A program made the position numbers and the translations under genes. This document shows positions 1 to 4,183 of a stretch of 8,524 bases of DNA, piece by piece; position 1 is the stretch's first letter; the number at the start of each line of letters is the position of its first letter. This DNA comes from CAYSRJ01 sp964525675 (GTDB lineage: Bacteria; Spirochaetota; B62-G9; DRHN01). Below the pieces are notes generated by a model, which had not been told where the DNA came from, made no database searches, and was given only the letters and a program-made list of their open reading frames with translations. The stretch covers positions 1-8,524 of the forward strand of contig CAZGJW010000132.1 in NCBI GenBank assembly GCA_964525675.1. Reading direction: 5' to 3'.

Positions 1-10
1 ATTTTTTGTT

Positions 11-490
11 TCAGAAGGGTATCTCATCATCATCGAGCTCGGACAAAAACGGGTCGGAAGCCTCTGCCTTGGATTCCGGTGACGATTGTTCAGAGGGCTC
101 CGGTGATTGAACACCCATCTGCTGTCCCTGCTGCCTTTCGAACTGTCCGGCAGACTGCCGTCCCTGGCCGAAAAACTGAACATTGTTTGCCACAATCTCC
201 ACGGTGTTTCTCTTGGCACCGTCCTGGCCTTCCCACCTTCTCTGCTGAAGCCTCCCGTCAATCCCTACCTGCCTGCCTTTCGAAAGGTACTCATTGCAGA
301 TTTCGGCAGTTTTATTCCAGGCAACAACGTTAAAGAAGTTTGCCGGGTTTTCATTTTCAGCTGATGATCCTGAGGACCGGTTCACCGCAATGGAAAATCT
401 GCACACAGCAGCCCCTGATTGCGTATAGGTGAGCTCCGGATCTTTTGTCAGCCGTCCGACGAGCACGACATGATTTATATCCCAGGCCAT
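11..490 (-). CDS. ssb: Single-stranded DNA-binding protein SSB
   Basis: This 159-residue protein binds single-stranded DNA during replication, repair and recombination and recruits partners through its C-terminal tip. An OB-fold domain spans about residues 5-108, opening with N-H-V-V-L-V-G-R-L and ending with V-E-I-V-A-N-N-V-Q. It includes W58 and W86, aromatic positions of the type that stack on DNA bases. A Gln/Ser/Pro-rich disordered linker covers about 109-148, and the protein ends in the classic acidic tip D-D-D-E-I-P-F (153-159), so it is complete. The ATG start is supported by a strong Shine-Dalgarno AAAGGAGG at 499-506, 8 nt upstream. It follows rpsF on the same strand, as in the common rpsF-ssb-rpsR order. 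The 336-bp gap to rpsF is unusually long for this operon and holds a repeat element and a candidate private promoter. Length and motifs are normal for the family. Confidence 0.96.
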   Translation of the reverse strand: MAWDINHVVLVGRLTKDPELTYTQSGAAVCRFSIAVNRSSGSSAENENPANFFNVVAWNKTAEICNEYLSKGRQVGIDGRLQQRRWEGQDGAKRNTVEIVANNVQFFGQGRQSAGQFERQQGQQMGVQSPEPSEQSSPESKAEASDPFLSELDDDEIPF

Positions 491-502
491 GTCAAAATCC
501 TC

Positions 503-528
503 CTTTACAATTAAATTTAATTGTAAAG
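503..528. promoter_or_regulatory. Perfect 26-bp palindrome overlapping the ssb -10 box and Shine-Dalgarno
   Basis: The left arm CTTTACAATTAAA (503-515) is followed directly by its exact reverse complement (516-528). Its ssb-proximal end shares the AAAGG part of the ssb ribosome binding site (499-506), and its distal end covers a candidate -10 box (520-525). It could be a repressor operator, or an mRNA hairpin that partly hides the ribosome binding site. The perfect symmetry is seen directly; the regulatory role is inferred. The second copy of the neighbouring repeat is not accompanied by this palindrome, so it is not part of that element. Confidence 0.6.
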
Positions 529-547
529 CATTTCGAACGAATTACAA
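520..547 (-). promoter_or_regulatory. Candidate ssb promoter
   Basis: On the minus strand, TTGTAA (542-547, 4 of 6 match to TTGACA) lies 16 bp from TACAAT (520-525, 5 of 6 match to TATAAT). Transcription would start near 513, giving a leader of only about 20 nt. It lies downstream of the repeat at 551-714, so ssb could be expressed independently of rpsF. The -35 match is moderate and the region is AT-rich, so a chance match is possible. Confidence 0.4.
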
Positions 548-550
548 CCT

Positions 551-714
551 CTTTTAAGTAACTTCTCGCGAAGTTACTTTATGATATTCGGTTCCCCAGG
601 AACGTAAACCACTTTTAAGTAACTTCGATTAAATTACTTTTTGATACTCGGTCCCGGGGAGATGTATCCTGTCAAGGACTTTTCCCAGGGGGACTTGCGC
701 CGCTTTTATTGCAG
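551..714 (-). repeat. Two-unit hairpin repeat, copy A (between rpsF and ssb)
   Basis: This copy shares its layout and most of its sequence with 2375-2540. It has two tandem units spaced 61 bp apart. Unit 1 has a perfect 10-bp inverted repeat, AAGTAACTTC (556-565) and GAAGTTACTT (570-579), with loop TCGC. Unit 2 has AAGTAACTT (617-625) and AAATTACTT (631-639). After each stem comes a variant of TATGATATTCGG and then a short G/C-rich dyad, for example GTTCC/GGAAC at 591-603. The element ends in a G-rich tail, GGGGGACTTGCGCCGCTTTT (688-707), identical in copy B. It resembles a paired-palindrome (BIME/MITE-like) non-coding repeat. I cannot name its family. The strand is given as minus because the flanking genes transcribe it that way and the stem variation fits minus-strand RNA. 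Confidence 0.8.
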
Positions 715-734
715 GCCCTATCCCGCTGCTCTGC

Positions 735-751
735 TCCTGAAAATTTCAGGA
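735..751. repeat. 17-bp inverted repeat downstream of rpsF
   Basis: TCCTGAAA (735-742) and TTTCAGGA (744-751) are exact inverted 8-mers around one central base. No run of T follows on either strand, so it is not a typical intrinsic terminator. It may be a protein-binding dyad or an mRNA-stabilising hairpin at the 3' side of rpsF, and its role is unknown. Confidence 0.4.
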
Positions 752-826
752 AGCCGTATGGAACTCTGTTAAGAATTGCGCAGTCGCATTTTTCTGCCCG
801 TGTGTAGAAACCCAATGGGTGGACGG

Positions 827-1105
827 CTATAAACGAACCTTCATGAATCGGATGATATCCGAATTGAGCTTCAATTCGGATTCATACTCCTGCAGTTTTG
901 AAAAGTCGTCTATTTCGATCTCTGTCACATAGTAAAATCCATCGGTCTGCTTGTTGATTTCATACGCAAGTCTTCGCTTGCCCATCTCGTCTTCCTTGAG
1001 CAGGGTGACTCCCATAGAATTGTACTGTTTTTTCACAAAATCGACGGATTTTTTCGCTATGTCTTCCTGCGGCTCAAAGATGTACACATACTCGTAACGT
1101 CTCAA
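827..1105 (-). CDS. rpsF: 30S ribosomal protein S6
   Basis: This 92-residue protein is a component of the 30S subunit platform, where it pairs with S18 and binds 16S rRNA. The sequence M-R-R-Y-E-Y-V-Y-I-F-E-P begins exactly as S6 proteins do. Further S6 features are M-G-K-R-R-L-A-Y-E-I-N-K followed by G-F-Y-Y-V near the middle, and a C-terminal R-F-M-K-V-R-L. I chose the TTG start at 1103-1105 because it restores the canonical N-terminus and has GAGGGGAGGT (1111-1120) just 5 nt upstream. A longer GTG-initiated frame from 1135 would add ten residues unlike S6 and would begin inside a leader hairpin. A strong promoter lies upstream at 1165-1193, and ssb follows downstream. The short, basic C-terminus lacks the long acidic tail of enterobacterial S6, which is common outside that group. 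Confidence 0.94.
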   Translation of the reverse strand: MRRYEYVYIFEPQEDIAKKSVDFVKKQYNSMGVTLLKEDEMGKRRLAYEINKQTDGFYYVTEIEIDDFSKLQEYESELKLNSDIIRFMKVRL

Positions 1106-1122
1106 AATATACCTCCCCTCGG

Positions 1123-1147
1123 TCTGCCGGTCCACGCAATGGACAGA
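1123..1147 (-). promoter_or_regulatory. Candidate S6:S18 autoregulatory leader hairpin
   Basis: In the minus-strand leader, TCTG pairs with CAGA and TCCA pairs with TGGA around the loop TTGCG. The two stems are separated on the 3' side by an unpaired CCGG. Known rpsF leaders carry a hairpin with an asymmetric bulge containing a conserved CCG that mimics the 16S rRNA site for the S6:S18 complex, and the layout here fits that description. It lies just upstream of the rpsF Shine-Dalgarno (1111-1120), where S6:S18 binding could repress translation. The pairing is seen directly, while the family assignment rests on my memory of the motif rather than a covariance-model match. Confidence 0.5.
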
Positions 1148-1164
1148 AAGGTTTCAATAGTGTG

Positions 1165-1193
1165 AATATAGAAAAGAACCGTGTTCATGTCAA
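1165..1193 (-). promoter_or_regulatory. Strong sigma-70-type promoter for rpsF
   Basis: On the minus strand, a perfect -35 TTGACA (1188-1193) and -10 TATATT (1165-1170, 5 of 6) are separated by exactly 17 bp. Initiation is predicted near 1158, which gives a leader of about 50 nt containing the CCG hairpin and the Shine-Dalgarno. The -35 box begins only about 8 bp past the methyltransferase stop codon, so rpsF need not depend on readthrough from it. Confidence 0.75.
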
Positions 1194-1201
1194 GGTATTG
1201 T

Positions 1202-2356
1202 TCAGCTGTTTTTCCCATCCTCAACAATACGGGCGACAACCTCCGAATGTCTCGTTCTCGGGAACATATCGACAGGCGTTACCCTGTCGAGTACATACCC
1301 CTCTTCTGTGAACAGACGTATATCCCTGGCGAAGGTCGCCGTATCACAGGAGGCGTATACAACCACAGACGGCCGCATCGAGGTAATACCGGAAACAAGC
1401 CGGGAAGTAAGTCCAGTTCGCGGCGGATCAACAACGACCTTGTCGGCTGGCATCTTAAAAACAGAATCGCCGCCTGCATCTGCCCGGTAGAATGCAACGT
1501 TTTCTATTCCATTTGCACGGGCATTGTAAAATGCATTCTGTACTGCCCTTCTGTTAAGCTCGATTCCCGATACTGACCGTACGAAGCGGGCAATGTACAG
1601 GGAGATGAGGCCTGAACCGCAGTACAGGTCGAACACCTTGTCAGAACGTTCAGGCTCGAGGTATCTGGTGATCTGATCGAGCCAGCCGTCGATAGTAAAC
1701 CTGTTCACCTGAAAAAAATCATCGATACCGACTCGTAATCGAAGGTCCTTGGGGTAATATGTTGCAAAACCGTCCGGTACAATCCCCGGGATCCCTTTTT
1801 GAAACACTTCACCCCGATTATTTGACCTGATGCGAAACCCGCCGGGATGAAGAATTTTGCTACGCACACGGCTATTGAAATAGGCATTGATGACAGGGTC
1901 GAGCAGAAGGCACCCCTGTACCGGCAGGGGCACCACTTCGTGGGATTGTTTCATAAAAAATCCGGCGGCACCTTTGACCTTGAACTGCGCATGATTTCTG
2001 TAGCCGTACTCATTCTGTGAAACGATTGTTCTATCTATTACAGGATTTCTGATTCCCGCAATTCTTCCAAGGTCCTCCTCAAGCACCTCTTCCTTCACCT
2101 TGATTTCGCACTCATAGCTCATGTTATCGAAATCACACCCTCCGCATATCCCGAAAACGGGGCAATCAGACTGTCTTCTGGATGGTGAGGGGTTCCTAAC
2201 TTCCCTGATCCAGCCGAAGCTCACTCCTCCTCCGCCCTCATTGAATGAAACTTCGACTACATCGCCCGGAACGGCATAGGGAACAAGAACCACCCCGCCC
2301 CTTATACGGCAGAGACCCAGGCCTCCATGAACTATCTTCTCGACCGTCATTTCCAT
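1202..2356 (-). CDS. 23S rRNA (uracil-5-)-methyltransferase, RlmD/RlmCD type
   Basis: This 384-residue SAM-dependent enzyme is predicted to make 5-methyluridine in RNA. An N-terminal TRAM RNA-binding domain spans about residues 1-55. It is followed by a [4Fe-4S] site, C65-x5-C71-G-G-C74, with C149 as the likely fourth ligand. The C-terminal Rossmann fold carries the SAM loop D-L-Y-C-G-S-G (243-249), the V-V-D-P-P-R-T-G-L motif (308-316), the catalytic cysteine C337 in Y-A-S-C-D, and the general base E372 in R-H-S-E-V-V. The TRAM domain plus iron-sulfur cluster favours the 23S rRNA enzymes (RlmD, RlmCD) over tRNA-specific TrmA, but the target base cannot be fixed from sequence. The ATG at 2354-2356 has only a weak AGGG upstream, and repeat copy B ends just 18 bp before it. 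rpsF follows 96 bp downstream with its own promoter. Confidence 0.93.
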   Translation of the reverse strand: MEMTVEKIVHGGLGLCRIRGGVVLVPYAVPGDVVEVSFNEGGGGVSFGWIREVRNPSPSRRQSDCPVFGICGGCDFDNMSYECEIKVKEEVLEEDLGRIAGIRNPVIDRTIVSQNEYGYRNHAQFKVKGAAGFFMKQSHEVVPLPVQGCLLLDPVINAYFNSRVRSKILHPGGFRIRSNNRGEVFQKGIPGIVPDGFATYYPKDLRLRVGIDDFFQVNRFTIDGWLDQITRYLEPERSDKVFDLYCGSGLISLYIARFVRSVSGIELNRRAVQNAFYNARANGIENVAFYRADAGGDSVFKMPADKVVVDPPRTGLTSRLVSGITSMRPSVVVYASCDTATFARDIRLFTEEGYVLDRVTPVDMFPRTRHSEVVARIVEDGKNS

Positions 2357-2374
2357 GAATCGCGCACCCTAAAA

Positions 2375-2540
2375 CTTTTCTAAGTAACTTCTCGCGAAGT
2401 TACTTTATGATATTCAGTCCCAGAGGATGCATGCCGCTTCTAAGTAACTTCGATTAAGTTACTTTTTAATACCCAGTCCTGCCAAGGATCGGCCTCGAAG
2501 CGGCTTTCCCCTGGGGGGACTTGCGCCGCTTTTTACTGCA
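2375..2540 (-). repeat. Two-unit hairpin repeat, copy B (leader of methyltransferase gene)
   Basis: This is the second copy of the element at 551-714, in the same orientation. Unit 1 has AAGTAACTTC (2382-2391) and GAAGTTACTT (2396-2405) with the same TCGC loop. Unit 2, 60 bp further on, has a perfect 9-bp stem, AAGTAACTT (2442-2450) and AAGTTACTT (2456-2464), around CGATT. The shared G-rich tail lies at 2514-2533. Copy B also has AAGCGGC (2499-2505) pairing with GCCGCTT (2525-2531), enclosing CCCC and GGGG. Read on the plus strand and followed by TTTT, this looks like a terminator; copy A lacks its first arm. Confidence 0.8.
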
Positions 2541-2554
2541 TTCCTGGTTTTTTA

Positions 2555-2583
2555 ACTATAGCTCTCTTCTCGCACAGGGTAAA
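2555..2583 (-). promoter_or_regulatory. Candidate promoter of the methyltransferase gene
   Basis: On the minus strand, TTTACC (2578-2583, 4 of 6) and TATAGT (2555-2560, 5 of 6) are spaced 17 bp apart. Initiation near 2548 would put the whole of repeat copy B inside a 5' leader of about 190 nt. The -35 match is only fair. Confidence 0.4.
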
Positions 2584-2768
2584 GAAAAGTCAGGGGCTCG
2601 TATTTATCAAGTCAAAAAGTTATTTGACGATGTTTGGATTTTTTACGAATGATGAATTCACTTAGCTGTTGATTAGGTTCCCAATTTATACTATGCTGTT
2701 TGGGACAACCGATCATCTGAAAATAATGTTCAGGCTTTACAGTACAAGCTTCAGGGAAAGACAGAGGT

Positions 2769-4019
2769 ATGGAAAAAAAATATAGCGGGATAGCAGTATT
2801 CGATGTTGACGGCGTCCTGTTCAGGAGTGTCTTTTTAATTCGGATTGCACGCTCAACCGGGCTTAAAAATTATTTTAAAACTCTTTTTCTGGGATGGCGG
2901 TACTACACGAGTGCTATCAGTTTTGAAGAGCTTCTTACTGCGATTCTCGGTATAACGAAACACTTCGATGCTAAAAAAGCGGTGGATATTGCCGGGCGGA
3001 TGCGGAAATCCAGGAATATCAAAGAAACCTTCGAAGTGCTCAAGAAAAATGGGTATTACATCTCCCTCCTGAGCTCGGGAATCCCGAGTTTCATATTGAA
3101 GGGGCTTTCAGAAGAGTACGGGGCGGATCACTACGCAGGACTCAACGCAACAATCAAGGGCGCAAGGGTTAGTCTCGACAGTAAACCGGGTAGATCGAAA
3201 GAAGAAATCCTGATTGATCTCATGACAGAGCTCGGTCTGAGCTGGAACGACGTTGTTGTCGTTGCCGATGATCCTAACAACCTGTCTATAATACGCAATA
3301 GCAGGACCGGTATCGGATACAATCCGTCGAGGATCATTCGAAAACACGCGAATATCGTGATCGACGGCTATAATCTTCTTGAGATCATTCCCTACATCGT
3401 ACCGGAAAATAGCCTGCCGGCCCGCCTGTCACATGAAAAATATTCCCTAAGACGCGAAATATATAGAAAGTTCGTCCATTTTCTCGGCGTGCCCCTGCCC
3501 TTTCTTGCGTATTTTAATAAAACCGCTATCTGCACACTGCTCATCGCGGTTATCGCATTGTACGCGATCTCTGAGACCCTCCGGTACATCGGATTTCATT
3601 TTCCTTTCTTTTCTCATGTTACTAAAAAAGCACGACGTTACTCTGAAATAGGCGGCTTCATAATCGGGCCGATCTCTTTGACCGTCGGCATTCTCCTCTG
3701 TCTTATCTTATTCGAACCGCGCGTATATATACCGGCAATCCTCATTGTCTGCATATCGGATTCATTATCGGGACTTGTTGGCAAGAGATTCGGGAAAATC
3801 AAGTTCCCGGTTTTTCAACGAACCCTCGAAGGCACGCTTGCATTCTTTGCATCCGCGTTTCTGATACTCTATTTTTTTCTCCCCGTGCAAAAGGCCATAA
3901 TCACCGCCGCTCTGCCTGCCCTTATCGAGCTTTTCTCACCCTACGACCTGGATAATCTTTTTATACCGATGGGAACAGCCCTGTTTTTAGCATACGTCGT
4001 GGGACACATCCCGCTTTAG
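2769..4019 (+). CDS. Fusion: HAD-superfamily phosphatase + dolichol/phytol kinase-like membrane domain
   Basis: The protein has 416 residues and two parts. Residues 1-210 form a SerB-like HAD phosphatase: the nucleophile motif D12-V-D14-G-V, motif II at S102/S103, a motif III lysine in S-K-P-G-R-S-K (K139 or K144), and motif IV A-D-D-P-N-N (166-171). Residues 222-416 form an integral membrane domain with six or seven hydrophobic segments. It shows signatures of CTP-dependent polyprenol/phytol kinases (SEC59/VTE5 type): R-K-F-V-H-F near 233-238, S-D331-S-L-S-G-L-V-G-K-R-F-G-K, R-T-L-E-G-T-L (351-357), and E387 before a D-rich turn. The catalytic HAD part would face the cytoplasm. A lipid-alcohol phosphate or a phosphorylated intermediate is a plausible substrate, but this is inference. 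The ATG start precedes the first beta-strand correctly, though its ribosome binding site is weak (AGGGA about 11 nt upstream). There is no partner gene on this strand in the window. Confidence 0.85.
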   Translation: MEKKYSGIAVFDVDGVLFRSVFLIRIARSTGLKNYFKTLFLGWRYYTSAISFEELLTAILGITKHFDAKKAVDIAGRMRKSRNIKETFEVLKKNGYYISLLSSGIPSFILKGLSEEYGADHYAGLNATIKGARVSLDSKPGRSKEEILIDLMTELGLSWNDVVVVADDPNNLSIIRNSRTGIGYNPSRIIRKHANIVIDGYNLLEIIPYIVPENSLPARLSHEKYSLRREIYRKFVHFLGVPLPFLAYFNKTAICTLLIAVIALYAISETLRYIGFHFPFFSHVTKKARRYSEIGGFIIGPISLTVGILLCLILFEPRVYIPAILIVCISDSLSGLVGKRFGKIKFPVFQRTLEGTLAFFASAFLILYFFLPVQKAIITAALPALIELFSPYDLDNLFIPMGTALFLAYVVGHIPL

Positions 4020-4074
4020 AAAATCCCTGCGTGATCAAATGCTCCCGTGTATATATTACCGTTCTCTACGATTT

Positions 4075-4089
4075 ATAAGCGGAGCTTAT
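4075..4089. repeat. Small inverted repeat between convergent genes
   Basis: ATAAGC (4075-4080) and GCTTAT (4084-4089) flank the triplet GGA. The dyad lies in the 164-bp gap between the convergent phosphatase/kinase and E1 genes. No T-tract follows on either strand, so it is at best a weak bidirectional terminator, and no better terminator was seen in this gap. Confidence 0.25.
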
Positions 4090-4183
4090 GTCCATTTAAC
4101 TGTCCTTGTTGACAAATACTGGTGAGTTTACCGGCGGTATTAATCAGACGCAAAGCTTCCGGATAAAAGCTGCTTCACAAACT

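Larger units (their letters stand above)
491..826. other. Long rpsF-ssb intergenic region
   Basis: This 336-bp gap holds the ssb palindrome and candidate promoter (503-547), repeat copy A (551-714) and a small dyad (735-751). I see no coding frame with a ribosome binding site in it, and no intrinsic terminator with a T-tract after rpsF, so readthrough from rpsF into ssb is possible. The remaining stretch at 752-826 shows nothing recognisable. Confidence 0.7.
2357..2768. other. Divergent intergenic region between methyltransferase and phosphatase/kinase genes
   Basis: This 412-bp region holds repeat copy B (2375-2540) and a candidate minus-strand promoter (2555-2583). The plus-gene side (about 2590-2768) is AT-rich. 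It contains a possible -10 hexamer TATACT (2687-2692), but no acceptable -35 box lies at 15-19 bp from it, so I do not call that promoter. No coding frame with a ribosome binding site was recognised here. Confidence 0.6.

Noticed and set aside
528..547. LexA/SOS box near ssb, suggested by TTCGAACGAATT
   Set aside because: It lacks the second half of the CGAAC-N4-GTTCG box and does not fit the CTG-N10-CAG form.
670..675. TTGACA hexamer on the minus strand inside repeat copy A
   Set aside because: No -10 box lies 15-19 bp away (the sequence there is G/C-rich), and the hexamer is not conserved in copy B.
1202..1576. Open frame on the plus strand opposite the end of the methyltransferase gene
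   Set aside because: It runs opposite the catalytic-cysteine and D-P-P-R motifs of a clearly real gene, so it is a shadow of that gene.
551..2540. Possible CRISPR array, because palindromic units recur at about 60-bp spacing
   Set aside because: There are only two diverged units per site, the intervening sequence is itself repeated rather than unique, and no cas genes are present.
4109..4114. TTGACA hexamer on the plus strand between the convergent genes
   Set aside because: No -10 box is present at proper spacing, and no plus-strand gene follows; the region downstream is the antisense side of the E1 gene.
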